Origin: JAKZVK01 sp965248255
Lineage (GTDB): Bacteria; Acidobacteriota; Terriglobia; Bryobacterales; UBA6623
Assembly: GCA_965248255.1 (NCBI GenBank)
Contig: CBDFIW010000004.1
Span: forward strand, 1,674,001-1,738,000
Direction of reading: 5' to 3'
Length of the DNA stretch: 64,000 nt
The notes below the pieces were generated by a model. That model searched no databases and was not told where the DNA came from. It saw only the letters and a program-made list of their open reading frames with translations. The position numbers and the translations under genes were made by a program. Below, one piece after another: positions 1 to 8,619 of this stretch (the first letter of the stretch is position 1; every line of letters begins with the position of its first letter).

Positions 1-2
1 GC

Positions 3-929
3 GCGCTCCCACAAAGCCTGCCCAAACTGGACCCGAACCTCGGCCCGATCGGCGAGCGCGGTCATGGCGAGGTCATCGTCCGCGAGGACCTAGACTTCGC
101 CAACCAGACGATCTGCTGTGCCGCCGGACAGGCGCAGCTCGCCTACTACCAGCTTCTCGAACAGCAAGGCCACATGCGGATGATTCGCGATGCCGGCGTG
201 CTCGATGACCACCGGTCGCAGTGGGAGTCCGATCCCGAGACCACGCCGATTGGGCACATCCTGAGCATGGAGGGCACGGACCCGATCGTCGAGCCTTCAC
301 AGGCCGAGTGGTGGTTCGAGCAAGGGTTGCGGACCGCCTGCCTAGCGCACTATGGCCCGAGCGCCTACGCCATGGGGACCGGCGGCGACGGCCCTCTCAC
401 CGCACGCGGGCGGGAGTTGGTGAAGGAATTCGATCGGCTGGGTTTGATCCTTGACCTGGTTCACACGGCCGACACGGCACTGGCTCAGGCGCTCGAGATC
501 TATTCAAAGCCGGTCTTCATCAGCCACGGCAATTGCCGTGCGATCACGCCGCATGACCGCCAGATTACCGATGACCAGATCCGCTGGGTCATCGAGCGCG
601 GCGGCGTGATCGGCGTGGTGCTCGATTCGTGGATGATCGCACCGGGTTGGGACCGTGGCGCAAAGGACAACCAGAGGGCGACGTTCGACGATCTTGCCAA
701 GCACGTCGATCACATCTGCGAGCTAGCCGGCAACACGAACCACGTCGGTATCGGCAGCGACCTCGACGGCGGCTTCGGCACCGAGCAATCACCGGCGGAG
801 ATCAACACCATCGCTGATCTTCAGAAGATCGGCCCGGTCCTGGCGGACCGCGGCTATTCAGACGGCGACATCGGCAAGATCTACCACGGGAATTGGCTGC
901 GGTTCTTCAGGGAGAACTTGCCGAAGTAG
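3..929 (+). CDS. Membrane dipeptidase-type peptidase (family M19), 5' end outside window
   Basis: About 308 C-terminal residues of an M19 (renal dipeptidase-like) zinc peptidase, which cleaves dipeptides with a binuclear metal centre. The frame is open from base 3 with no stop, so the start lies upstream of the window. Landmarks in order are the bridging-glutamate region SMEGTDPI, a histidine in LVHTADTA, the metal histidine in FISHGNCRAI and the substrate-side aspartate in GIGSDLDGG near the C-terminus. These match the family in order and spacing. Substrate range and a possible export signal cannot be judged without the N-terminus. It converges on the Nramp-like gene, separated by two palindromes. 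Confidence 0.85.
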   Translation, partial: ALPQSLPKLDPNLGPIGERGHGEVIVREDLDFANQTICCAAGQAQLAYYQLLEQQGHMRMIRDAGVLDDHRSQWESDPETTPIGHILSMEGTDPIVEPSQAEWWFEQGLRTACLAHYGPSAYAMGTGGDGPLTARGRELVKEFDRLGLILDLVHTADTALAQALEIYSKPVFISHGNCRAITPHDRQITDDQIRWVIERGGVIGVVLDSWMIAPGWDRGAKDNQRATFDDLAKHVDHICELAGNTNHVGIGSDLDGGFGTEQSPAEINTIADLQKIGPVLADRGYSDGDIGKIYHGNWLRFFRENLPK

Positions 930-980
930 CCAAGGGCTGCGCCGTTGCTATTCCAACGGAACCGACGAATCGAAAAGCAG

Positions 981-1000
981 GGGCACAGCATGCTGTGCCC
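981..1000. repeat. 20-bp perfect palindrome, GC-rich dispersed family
   Basis: Perfect palindrome GGGCACAGCATGCTGTGCCC between two convergent genes. A sister copy lies 33 bases downstream with one pair of complementary changes (A-T to G-C), so the palindrome is kept while the sequence differs. No T-tract follows, so it is not an obvious intrinsic terminator. Confidence 0.8.
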
Positions 1001-1033
1001 GTGTTCGGGTCAAGTCGGCCGTTCCAGGCTGCC

Positions 1034-1053
1034 GGGCACGGCATGCCGTGCCC
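1034..1053. repeat. 20-bp perfect palindrome, sister of 981-1000
   Basis: Perfect palindrome GGGCACGGCATGCCGTGCCC. It differs from the copy at 981-1000 only by a compensatory pair. A related imperfect copy is at 33754-33773. The 930-1180 interval holds no convincing gene. Confidence 0.8.
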
Positions 1054-1180
1054 CTACATTGCCAGGTGTACGACCGTCGCCTAACGAGGACAAAATACTC
1101 GTTACGCGGGGCATAACGGTCCACGCTGGTTCGAGGACTTCGTCGGGAGACGGCAAAGCCGGAGCTTCACGCCACGGCTC

Positions 1181-2656
1181 CTAACGCGGCAGCCCGCTGA
1201 GGTGCTGGTTCAGGGCAATCGCGGAGATCCCCAGGAAGAAGACGAAGGCGCCCAAGAGGCCGAGTTGCAGGTACCACGGCGGCCGCAGCTCTTTGGGCAT
1301 GAGGCGGCGGCTCACGAACAGCGTGTGAAGCGAAGACGAGCCGAGGCCCACGTTGCCCAGCACGCCGCTGACAATGGCCAGGACCAGCGGGTTCGGCGAC
1401 AGGCCCAGCGCTAGAAAACCCCACAGGCAATAGACCAAGAGCACGGTGTAGTAGATGGTCTTGATGCGTCCTTCTTTCAAAGTGCGCAAGCGCCCCGAGG
1501 CGCTCCAGAGCACGTCGGTCCAGCGGCGCACGACGCCATCGATGGTCTGCACGAAGCCGACGCCCAGGACGACGAACCCGCACAGTAGGGTCAGGTGCCA
1601 GAACACTTCACCGTGGCGATCGGCGATGCCGCGGGCGGTCATGGCGGCGGCGGCGTGCCCTTCGACCTCCGCGCCGGCAAGAAACTCGAGCGAGAGCATC
1701 GAGGGCAACGCCATGCCGAGCACCGAGCCGAGAGCCCAGATCCAGATTTGGTCCCGGCGAATGTGGCGCAGCCAGCCGCGCCAGCGTTCGAGGTTGTCGG
1801 GCGTTATGGGGAAGACCTTGCCGACGTGCGACAGGGCGATCTTCTGGCCCCCAACCAGGCTTGGAATGGCACCGACAAGCTTGCCCATCCCCCAGCCCTT
1901 GTCGCGGGCGTAGTTCGAAAAGACTGTGTTCGATAAGCCCCCCACGCCCGCGATGGCGGCGAAGGCAGCCAACGTCGCCCAGTCGATCTCCCCTTCGGGC
2001 AGCGAGCCGACCCGAAGGAAGCCGCCGAACACGGTCACCCAGGTCTCACGGCTCACGAGGAAGAGGTCGATCACCAGCAGGTATCCGAGCACCGAGATGA
2101 CCTTGCCCACCATGATGCGCTCGACAGCGTCGTAGATCTTGCCGCCGAAGATCAGCGGGACGAACGCCCCAAGAAAGATGACGTAGCCGAGCGTGCGCAC
2201 GAGGGCATCGTCCTCGATGCCGGGCAGGCGTCCCAGGATGGCGGCGGCGACCGGTACGGCCGCGTTCGAGGCGACGTAAGGCCAGATGTAGCCTGAGTCC
2301 GCGATGATGTAGAAAACGATCCAGAACTTCGGGCCGGGGGCGGTGCGCAGGAAGCCTACGAAGATCGGCTCGCCTGAGTACAATGCGTAACGCATCACCG
2401 CCAGGTTGAAGAAGACCTGGAACGCGATGCTGACCGCGGCGATCCACATGACGGTCCCGCCGTAGCGTGCGGTCACGATCGGACCGAACAACCACTCGCC
2501 GCCGCCGATCGTCGAGCCCACCATGAGCAGACCCGGCCCGATGAGGGTCGTCCATTGTGTGGCGCTGAAGCGCGGAGCGGTTGGCAGATCGCCCTGGCCC
2601 CAGGCGGGCAGGTAGCGGGCCGCCTTGCTTGCTAAACGGCTGTCGTCGGACGGCAT
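1181..2656 (-). CDS. Nramp-like (SLC11-related) metal transporter lacking the DPGN motif
   Basis: A 491-residue polytopic membrane protein with about eleven hydrophobic segments, resembling the Nramp/NRMT superfamily. The segment matching Nramp TM1 reads GPGLLMVGSTIGGGEW. Classical Mn/Fe transporters have the metal-binding DPGN at this place; here it is a glycine stretch and Glu. Such divergent proteins are annotated as Nramp family in Acidobacteria and Planctomycetes, and NRMT-type relatives carry Mg2+, so the substrate is uncertain. The ATG at 2656 is the only good start. The gene runs convergent to the M19 peptidase and divergent from the carbamoyltransferase. Confidence 0.75.
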   Translation of the reverse strand: MPSDDSRLASKAARYLPAWGQGDLPTAPRFSATQWTTLIGPGLLMVGSTIGGGEWLFGPIVTARYGGTVMWIAAVSIAFQVFFNLAVMRYALYSGEPIFVGFLRTAPGPKFWIVFYIIADSGYIWPYVASNAAVPVAAAILGRLPGIEDDALVRTLGYVIFLGAFVPLIFGGKIYDAVERIMVGKVISVLGYLLVIDLFLVSRETWVTVFGGFLRVGSLPEGEIDWATLAAFAAIAGVGGLSNTVFSNYARDKGWGMGKLVGAIPSLVGGQKIALSHVGKVFPITPDNLERWRGWLRHIRRDQIWIWALGSVLGMALPSMLSLEFLAGAEVEGHAAAAMTARGIADRHGEVFWHLTLLCGFVVLGVGFVQTIDGVVRRWTDVLWSASGRLRTLKEGRIKTIYYTVLLVYCLWGFLALGLSPNPLVLAIVSGVLGNVGLGSSSLHTLFVSRRLMPKELRPPWYLQLGLLGAFVFFLGISAIALNQHLSGLPR

Positions 2657-2896
2657 GGCAAAGGCAGTCCATCGTAGCAGAGGCGAAGGATGCGAATGAG
2701 ATGGGACCCGTGCGAACTCTGCTGCGGACGATTGCCCTGCTTGGACGCTCGGAAGAGGGCGGGTTTCGACCGGACACGTTGATACTAAAGGGCCAACCGA
2801 CGATGGGCGATTCGATCGGATCGGTAGATGTGCGATAACAGGGAAGAAACGCCGATCAAGTGGAAGCGGCTGGAGGGGCGACCGCTTGAAGACCCG

Positions 2897-4744
2897 ATGG
2901 GCTCACCGAACGACACCTACATCCTGGGCATTTCTGCCTATTATCACGACTCAGCCGCCTGTCTCGTACGAAACGGCGAGATCGTGGCCGCCGCCCAGGA
3001 GGAGCGCTTCACGCGCAAGAAGCACGATCACCGCTATCCGCAGAACGCCGTCTCGTATTGCTTAAGCGAGGCCGGCATCGGCTCGGGTGACCTAACCTAC
3101 GTCGTCTTCTACGACAAGCCGTTTCAGAAGTTCGAGCGCCTACTCGAGACCTACCTCGACTATGCACCCGGCGGCGTACGGTCGTTCTTGCGGGCGATGC
3201 CGCTGTGGCTGCGCGAAAAGCTCTGGATGCGCGAGCAGATCGAGCGGGAGTCGGACTTCGAGGGTGTCATTCTCTTCACCGAGCACCACGAGTCGCACGC
3301 GGCCAGCGCTTTCTTTCCGTCGCCTTTCGAGTCGGCCGCGATCCTGACGATCGACGGAGTGGGCGAATGGGCGACCAGCAGTTACGGGCGCGGCGAGGGC
3401 AACCGGGTCGAACTGACGGCCGAGACCCACTTCCCGCACTCGCTCGGGCTGCTCTATTCGGCCTTCACCTACTACACGGGTTTCAAGGTCAACTCGGGCG
3501 AATACAAGATCATGGGGCTGGCGCCCTACGGGGAGCCGCGCTACACCCAGCGGATCCTCGATGAGCTGATCGACCTGCGCGAAGACGGGTCGTTCCGGCT
3601 CAACATGAAGTACTTCAACTACTGCCAAGGCTTGACGATGACCAGCAAGGCGTTCGACCGGCTCTTCGGGGGTGCGCCGCGCAAGCCCGAAAGTGAGGTC
3701 ACCCAGCGCGAAATGGACCTGGCTCGTTCGGTGCAGGAAGTGACCGAGGAAGCGATGTTGCGTATGGCCCGCCACGTTCACAAAGAAACCGGCGAGCGGA
3801 ATCTCTGCCTGGCCGGCGGCGTCGCGCTTAACTGCGTGGGCAACGGCCGCCTGCTGCGCGAAGGTCCGTTTGAGAACCTGTGGATCCAGCCCGCCGCGGG
3901 TGATGCCGGCGGTGCGCTGGGAGCGGCGTTGTCGGCCTGGTATCAGTACCTCGACAAGCCCCGCGACGTCTCACGCGTGTGCCGTGGCCGCATAGACGGC
4001 ATGAAAGGCTCCTATCTGGGCCCGGAGTTCAGCTCCACTCAGATTGCCGATTTTCTCGACTCCCAGGCTGCGAAGTATCGGCGCGTCGATGGGGAAGAAC
4101 TGGTCCGCTGGACGGCGCGGCAACTGGCGTCAGAGAAAGTGGTGGGCTGGTTCCAGGGGCGCATGGAGTTCGGTCCGCGGGCGTTGGGAGCGCGCAGCAT
4201 CTTGGGAGACCCGCGTTCGCAAAAGATGCAGTCGATGATGAACTTGAAGATCAAGTTCCGTGAGAGCTTTCGCCCGTTCGCTCCCTCGGTGGTGCGCGAG
4301 GCGGTGTCGGATTACTTCAAGATGGATGTCGACTCGCCCTACATGCTGCTGGTGGCGCCCGTGCAGGAAGAGATTCGCCGCCGCATGAGCGCTGAGCAGG
4401 ATGGGCTGTTCGGCATCGACAAGCTGAACGTGCCGCGTTCGACGATCCCGGCGGTCACACACGTGGACTATTCGGCGCGGGTGCAAACCGTGCGGTCGGA
4501 AGAGAACGGGCTCTATTACGATCTGATCGCCGAGTTCGGACGGTTGACGGGCTGTCCCGTGCTAGTAAACACCTCGTTCAACGTGCGAGGAGAGCCGATT
4601 GCTTGCACCCCCGAGGACGCCTACAAGTGCTTTATGCGAACTGAGATGGACGTGCTCGTCGTCGGCAACTTCGTGCTCGAGAAACAAGACCAGGGCGAAT
4701 TCGTGGAAGAAGTTGTTTGGCAGGAGGTCTTCCAGCTTGACTAG
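2897..4744 (+). CDS. Carbamoyltransferase, NodU/CmcH/SxtI family
   Basis: Transfers a carbamoyl group from carbamoyl phosphate to a hydroxyl of a small molecule or sugar. The N-terminus has the family signature YILGISAYYHDSAACL, then EHHESHAASAFFPSPF and ILTIDGVGEW of the ASKHA-like Kae1-type domain, and the C-terminal domain carries FQGRMEFGPRALGARSILGD. An in-frame ATG exists at 2828, but homologues begin a few residues before YILGIS, so 2897 is preferred; neither start has a strong ribosome site. The next gene overlaps the stop and encodes an SxtJ-like protein, a partner often found beside these enzymes. The acceptor substrate cannot be inferred. Confidence 0.88.
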   Translation: MGSPNDTYILGISAYYHDSAACLVRNGEIVAAAQEERFTRKKHDHRYPQNAVSYCLSEAGIGSGDLTYVVFYDKPFQKFERLLETYLDYAPGGVRSFLRAMPLWLREKLWMREQIERESDFEGVILFTEHHESHAASAFFPSPFESAAILTIDGVGEWATSSYGRGEGNRVELTAETHFPHSLGLLYSAFTYYTGFKVNSGEYKIMGLAPYGEPRYTQRILDELIDLREDGSFRLNMKYFNYCQGLTMTSKAFDRLFGGAPRKPESEVTQREMDLARSVQEVTEEAMLRMARHVHKETGERNLCLAGGVALNCVGNGRLLREGPFENLWIQPAAGDAGGALGAALSAWYQYLDKPRDVSRVCRGRIDGMKGSYLGPEFSSTQIADFLDSQAAKYRRVDGEELVRWTARQLASEKVVGWFQGRMEFGPRALGARSILGDPRSQKMQSMMNLKIKFRESFRPFAPSVVREAVSDYFKMDVDSPYMLLVAPVQEEIRRRMSAEQDGLFGIDKLNVPRSTIPAVTHVDYSARVQTVRSEENGLYYDLIAEFGRLTGCPVLVNTSFNVRGEPIACTPEDAYKCFMRTEMDVLVVGNFVLEKQDQGEFVEEVVWQEVFQLD

Positions 4745-5150
4745 CCGACCCGATCCCGACGCCGGGCTGACGGCGCAGGCGAGCAAGTCCACTCTAGCGG
4801 TGGGTGTGGTCCTGCTTGTGGTCACTGCCTGGAATGCTTGGCAGGATCGGCCCGCGGTCTATCTCCCGTTCGGGTTGGTCGGCGCGACGCTGATCGTCAT
4901 CAGCCGTGTCTGGGACGCCGGGGCGCGCGGTTTTCATCGCTACTGGATGAAGTTTGCCGGGGTGCTGGGGTCTATCAACGCACGGATCCTGCTTTCGTTG
5001 ATGTTCTATTTGGTCATCACCCCTTACGGGCTCCTCTCGCGCCTTGTGGGGCGCAATCCGCTTCGCCGCCGCGGACGGGCGCAAGATACCTACTGGATTC
5101 CACGTAAGGTCCTCAAGCAAGCACACCAGCAGTTCGAGCGCTTGTTCTGA
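4737..5150 (+). CDS. SxtJ-family small membrane protein
   Basis: A protein of about 137 residues with two or three hydrophobic segments (STLAVGVVLLVVTAWNAW, AVYLPFGLVGATLIVI, ILLSLMFYLVITPYGLL) and a basic C-terminal part ending in WIPRKVLKQAHQQFERLF. The start is TTG 4737, placed by a textbook AGGAGG at 4722-4727 with nine bases spacing; it overlaps the carbamoyltransferase stop, so the two are translationally coupled. SxtJ-like proteins recur next to NodU/SxtI carbamoyltransferases, but their biochemical role is unknown. Upstream in-frame codons read through the carbamoyltransferase and are not used. Confidence 0.75.
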   Translation: MTSRPDPDAGLTAQASKSTLAVGVVLLVVTAWNAWQDRPAVYLPFGLVGATLIVISRVWDAGARGFHRYWMKFAGVLGSINARILLSLMFYLVITPYGLLSRLVGRNPLRRRGRAQDTYWIPRKVLKQAHQQFERLF

Positions 5151-5197
5151 GCTCTGGGGCTGCATCCATTCTCCTTGGCCCCAACCGCCTCGTGAGC

Positions 5198-5217
5198 GCG
5201 TGGACTCCCGTCCACGC
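5198..5217. repeat. Palindrome GCGTGGAC-TCCC-GTCCACGC
   Basis: Eight-base perfect arms with a 4-base loop, flanked on both sides by the direct repeat CCTCGTGAGCG. The same arms recur at 47397-47416 and 47444-47464 with different loops, making this a dispersed element. No T-tract follows. Confidence 0.7.
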
Positions 5218-5364
5218 CTCGTGAGCGGGAATAGCAGCGTGTCAGGGTGACGGGCTGGACCTTACAGACGGATTAGGGGGACCTACCACGCTCGCGCACG
5301 CCTATGTCACGATGGGCGGATGCGCCTGTTCGCCGGCGGATGTGTTCATATTTAGGAGAGATCG

Positions 5365-6399
5365 ATGGCGAGAATTGTCACCTTCGGGGAGATCATGTTG
5401 CGGCTGGCGCCGCCGAATTTCGAGCGGCCCTTGCAGTCGGGGATGTTCGTCGCCACCTTCGGCGGAGGCGAGGCCAATGTGGCGGTCTCGACGGCCAACT
5501 ACGGCCTACCGACCTCCTACGTGACCGTCCTGCCGTCCAAGCATCCCGTCGCCGATGCCTGTATCGCCGAGCTACGGCGTTTCGGTATCGACACCAGCCA
5601 CGTCGTTCGCGGGCCGGGCCGCATGGGCATCTATTTCCTCGAGTCCGGGGCCAATCAGCGTCCCTCGAAGGTCACTTACGACCGCGACAACGCGGCCGTC
5701 GCCATCGCCAAGCCCGGCGACATCGACTGGGATGCGGTGTTCGCCGATGCTACTTGGTTCCACATCACCGGTATTACGCCGGCTCTGTCGCAGAGCGCGG
5801 CCGACCTGTCGATCGAGGCCGTCCAGACCGCGCGGGAGAAGGGTGTGACCATCTCCTGCGACTTCAACTACCGCAAGAACCTGTGGAAATTCGGTAAGAC
5901 GGCCGAAGAAGTGATGACCGAACTGGTGAAGTACGTCGACGTAGGCATCGCCAACGAGGAAGACTGCCAGATGTCGCTCGGCATCACGATTGATGTCGAT
6001 GTCGAATCGGGCGAACTGGACGTCGAGAAGTACAAGGCGCTCTCAGACAAGGTACTGGCGGCGTTTCCGCAGATGAAGGTTTTGGCGATTACTCTCCGCG
6101 AGTCGGTCAGCGCCTCACACAACGGCTGGTCGGCGGTTCTGAACGATCGTGCGAACTTCTACCGCAGCCGTAAGTACCAAGTCACCCATATCGTTGATCG
6201 TGTCGGAGGCGGTGACTCGTTCTCAGGCGGGTTGATCTATGGGATGAATGCCTACGTCGGTAACCACGCCAACGCGCTCGAGTTTGCCGTCGCGGCGTCG
6301 TGTTTGAAGCACTCGATCCCGGGTGACTTCAACCGCTTCTCGACGGCCGAGGTTGAGGCGCTGATGAAGGGTGGCGGCTCGGGCCGAGTGCAGCGGTAG
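5365..6399 (+). CDS. kdgK: PfkB-family sugar kinase, likely 2-keto-3-deoxygluconate kinase
   Basis: A 344-residue ribokinase-fold enzyme predicted to phosphorylate 2-keto-3-deoxygluconate with ATP in the cytoplasm. The N-terminal ITFGEIM-like start (VTFGEIMLRLAPP), the GGGEANVAVSTANYG glycine motif and the C-terminal anion-hole/catalytic-base motif DRVGGGDSFSGG are all present. The second G in the usual GAGD motif is kept as GGGD, a common variant. AGGAG lies seven bases before the ATG. No KDPG aldolase is in the window, so pathway context is missing; other PfkB substrates remain possible. Confidence 0.8.
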   Translation: MARIVTFGEIMLRLAPPNFERPLQSGMFVATFGGGEANVAVSTANYGLPTSYVTVLPSKHPVADACIAELRRFGIDTSHVVRGPGRMGIYFLESGANQRPSKVTYDRDNAAVAIAKPGDIDWDAVFADATWFHITGITPALSQSAADLSIEAVQTAREKGVTISCDFNYRKNLWKFGKTAEEVMTELVKYVDVGIANEEDCQMSLGITIDVDVESGELDVEKYKALSDKVLAAFPQMKVLAITLRESVSASHNGWSAVLNDRANFYRSRKYQVTHIVDRVGGGDSFSGGLIYGMNAYVGNHANALEFAVAASCLKHSIPGDFNRFSTAEVEALMKGGGSGRVQR

Positions 6400-6542
6400 G
6401 CGAAGCTACCGAGCCCGGAACACAAGTGACGGGCCACGGGCCTTCGACGTAAAGGCCGCCGCACCGCTCACCCGCGCTCCGGGTTCGGATGCGCCTGGAT
6501 CACGGATGTGCTTGGCACACAGGATGTTGCCACGTCCAACTA

Positions 6543-7310
6543 TTACTTCTTGGGCACCGAGACCCGCCCTCTGATTTCCGAGTAGCTGATGCCGCCGCCG
6601 CCGTCACCCTTGACGGTGAAGTCGCCGGTGACACGGGTTGCAGCGATGCTGCCGGAGCCGTCGCGCACGGTCACATTGCCATCAACGTCTTCGACCGAGA
6701 TGCTTCCCGAGCCGTCGCGAATGTCGACGCTGCCTCGAACACCCTGAACCTCAACACTGCCAGAGCCATCGCGCACCTGCAGATCGCCTGTGACACCTTC
6801 GATGCGGATAGAGCCCGAACCGTCCCTGACGTGCAAGTCGCCATTGATTTGCTCCACCTCAAGGCTTCCGGAACCGTCTCGAACCTGCGTCGCCGAGACG
6901 TTCCTGACGTCCACTGATCCCGACCCGTCTCGCACGTCGAACGCGAGCTGCAGGGGCGCTTCAACCCTCAGGTCCAATCGGGCCGGCCCATTCCAGCGCG
7001 CGATGTCGGGTATCTTGCTTTCGATTAGAATCTCGCCGTCTCTCTGCTCCGCAACGATCTGAATCTGTCCCAGCAACTCGGGACGGGAAGCGCAGGCGTT
7101 TCCCGCGATGCGGACCTCGGAGAGGTCGGATCGTCCCTCAATCGTTAGCGAGCCGGCACCGGCGCGGACTTGTACTACCGAAGCATCCGCTGCTTCGAGC
7201 GTCGCTGAGCGTGGAGCTTCGTGATCACAGTCTCCCGTGATGCCGACCATTACGTTGCAGCTGATGGTCGTCAGGGCGAGGGCGGTGATCGCCAGAGTGT
7301 CAACTTTCAG
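6543..7310 (-). CDS. Predicted lipoprotein with VRDGSGS beta-repeats (DUF4097-like)
   Basis: Predicted envelope protein of about 255 residues. The first in-frame ATG (7250) gives no export signal. A CTG at 7310-7308, five bases after a perfect GGAGG (7320-7316), opens MKVDTLAITALALTTISC, a short signal peptide ending in a lipobox-like cysteine, so this start is preferred. Residues from about 125 on hold roughly seven imperfect repeats of about 18-20 residues built on V-R/D-DGSGS, as in DUF4097-type right-handed beta structures found in putative adhesins. Function is unknown. The CTG start is inference; with ATG 7250 the product would be about 235 residues. Confidence 0.6.
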   Translation of the reverse strand: MKVDTLAITALALTTISCNVMVGITGDCDHEAPRSATLEAADASVVQVRAGAGSLTIEGRSDLSEVRIAGNACASRPELLGQIQIVAEQRDGEILIESKIPDIARWNGPARLDLRVEAPLQLAFDVRDGSGSVDVRNVSATQVRDGSGSLEVEQINGDLHVRDGSGSIRIEGVTGDLQVRDGSGSVEVQGVRGSVDIRDGSGSISVEDVDGNVTVRDGSGSIAATRVTGDFTVKGDGGGGISYSEIRGRVSVPKK

Positions 7311-7414
7311 AGAATCCTCCGTTCGCGGGGAACCGGCGGCTAGCGGAGCCGCACGTTCAGTTGTACGGATTTCACGCCTCGCAAGTTCCCTGAGCGGTCC
7401 GCGGGCGTAGCATG

Positions 7415-8392
7415 CTAGTAGCCGCGTTGCTTGTCTTCTACTAGGTTCTCCAGCGGTTCACCCCTGACGTAGCGCTGCACGTTGTCGCACAGCAGCCGTG
7501 CCGACACGCGGTAGTACCTAGGCGTCATGTCGGTGGAGTGCGGTGAGAGGAGCACGTTCGGCAGGTTCCACAGCTCGCTGTCGTCCGCGAGAGGCTCGGT
7601 TTCGTAGACATCGAGGCCTGCGCCGGCGATCCACTGCTCCTTGAGAGCCCGGACGAGCACGTCTTGCCGGGTCGTGGCGCCGCGGCCGACGTTGATGTAG
7701 ATGGCCGTCGCCTTCATGGCGCGGAACTCGGGTTCGCCGAACATGCCGCGGGTGTCGTCGGTTTGAGGCAGGGCGTTCACCACCTGGTCGGATGAGACGA
7801 GCAACTCGTGCCAGCGCTCGGGCGGGAGGATCTCATCCACCCACTCGCGGCCTTCCACGTTCGTGACGTTGCGCTTGACAGCCAGCACCCTCATGCCGAA
7901 ACTCTTCGCCAGCCGTGCCGTATAGCGTCCGGTACCGCCGTATCCGACGATGCCCATCGTCTGTCCGGCCAGGTCGCCGCAAACGAAACGGTCCCAGCGG
8001 CGCTTGCGCCGGCTGGCATCGAGGCGCGGGACGTCTTTCGAGAAGTAGAGGGCGCTTAGCATGACAAACTCGGCCAGCGCCGGAGCATAGAGGCCCCGGC
8101 CGTTTGTGACGATGACGGAACTCCCGATCAGTTCGGAAGACAAAAGTCGCTCCAACCCCGCGGAGCTGTTTTGGATCCACCGCAACTTCGAGGCCCTTGC
8201 CAGCCCATCGCGGATCCAGCGCGACGAACCCTCCCAGGCGAACACGATTTCGGCCTCGGGGATCAGTGGCTGCGCGTCTTCGGAGGTTCGCGCTGTCTTG
8301 ATCTCGACCAGGTCTTCGATCGAGGCGAGTTGTGCGAACCAATCGTCGGGGAGGTTGCCGAGTGCTAGAAGGATGGGGCGGTCGGTTGGCAT
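7415..8392 (-). CDS. D-2-hydroxyacid dehydrogenase, NAD(P)-binding
   Basis: A 325-residue member of the D-isomer 2-hydroxyacid dehydrogenase family, which interconverts 2-oxoacids and D-2-hydroxyacids. The nucleotide-binding motif reads GIVGYGGTGRYTARLA. The catalytic Arg lies in INVGRGA, the Glu in VYETEPL and the His in LLSPHSTD. The divergent N-terminal half is closest to glyoxylate/hydroxypyruvate reductase-like members. It is monocistronic and divergent from speA. The true substrate is not predictable from sequence. Confidence 0.82.
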   Translation of the reverse strand: MPTDRPILLALGNLPDDWFAQLASIEDLVEIKTARTSEDAQPLIPEAEIVFAWEGSSRWIRDGLARASKLRWIQNSSAGLERLLSSELIGSSVIVTNGRGLYAPALAEFVMLSALYFSKDVPRLDASRRKRRWDRFVCGDLAGQTMGIVGYGGTGRYTARLAKSFGMRVLAVKRNVTNVEGREWVDEILPPERWHELLVSSDQVVNALPQTDDTRGMFGEPEFRAMKATAIYINVGRGATTRQDVLVRALKEQWIAGAGLDVYETEPLADDSELWNLPNVLLSPHSTDMTPRYYRVSARLLCDNVQRYVRGEPLENLVEDKQRGY

Positions 8393-8533
8393 AGAGGCAT
8401 CTGGACGTGACCTCCAATTCTAGCCTCAATACGTTTAGCCGAAGGCGGGGGCCTGAGCGGCTCTTCGGGAGGCCCAGAGTCCCTCGATGCATCACTGACG
8501 TCGGCGCTCGCAATCGACGGTCAAGGTTTTGGC

Positions 8534-8574
8534 TATGATGGGTACTCGCGGGCAGCCTGTGGGGCTGCCTTTTT
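8534..8574 (+). promoter_or_regulatory. Putative speA -10 box followed by terminator-like leader hairpin
   Basis: A TATGAT hexamer at 8534-8539 lies 80 bases before speA. Twelve bases on, GGCAGCC (8551-8557) pairs with GGCTGCC (8563-8569) over a 5-base loop and is followed by five T residues. No plus-strand gene ends upstream, so the hairpin is in the speA leader rather than behind another gene. This fits an attenuator or a 5' stabilising hairpin. No clear -35 is visible. Confidence 0.45.
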
Positions 8575-8619
8575 GCTGTTCGGATCCCCGCGGACCGCGA
8601 ACGCGGAGGAACACGATCC

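Noticed and set aside
6543..7310. Plus-strand ORFs opposite the VRDGSGS gene
   Set aside because: The repeat gives long open frames on both strands; only the minus frame has a ribosome site and export signal.
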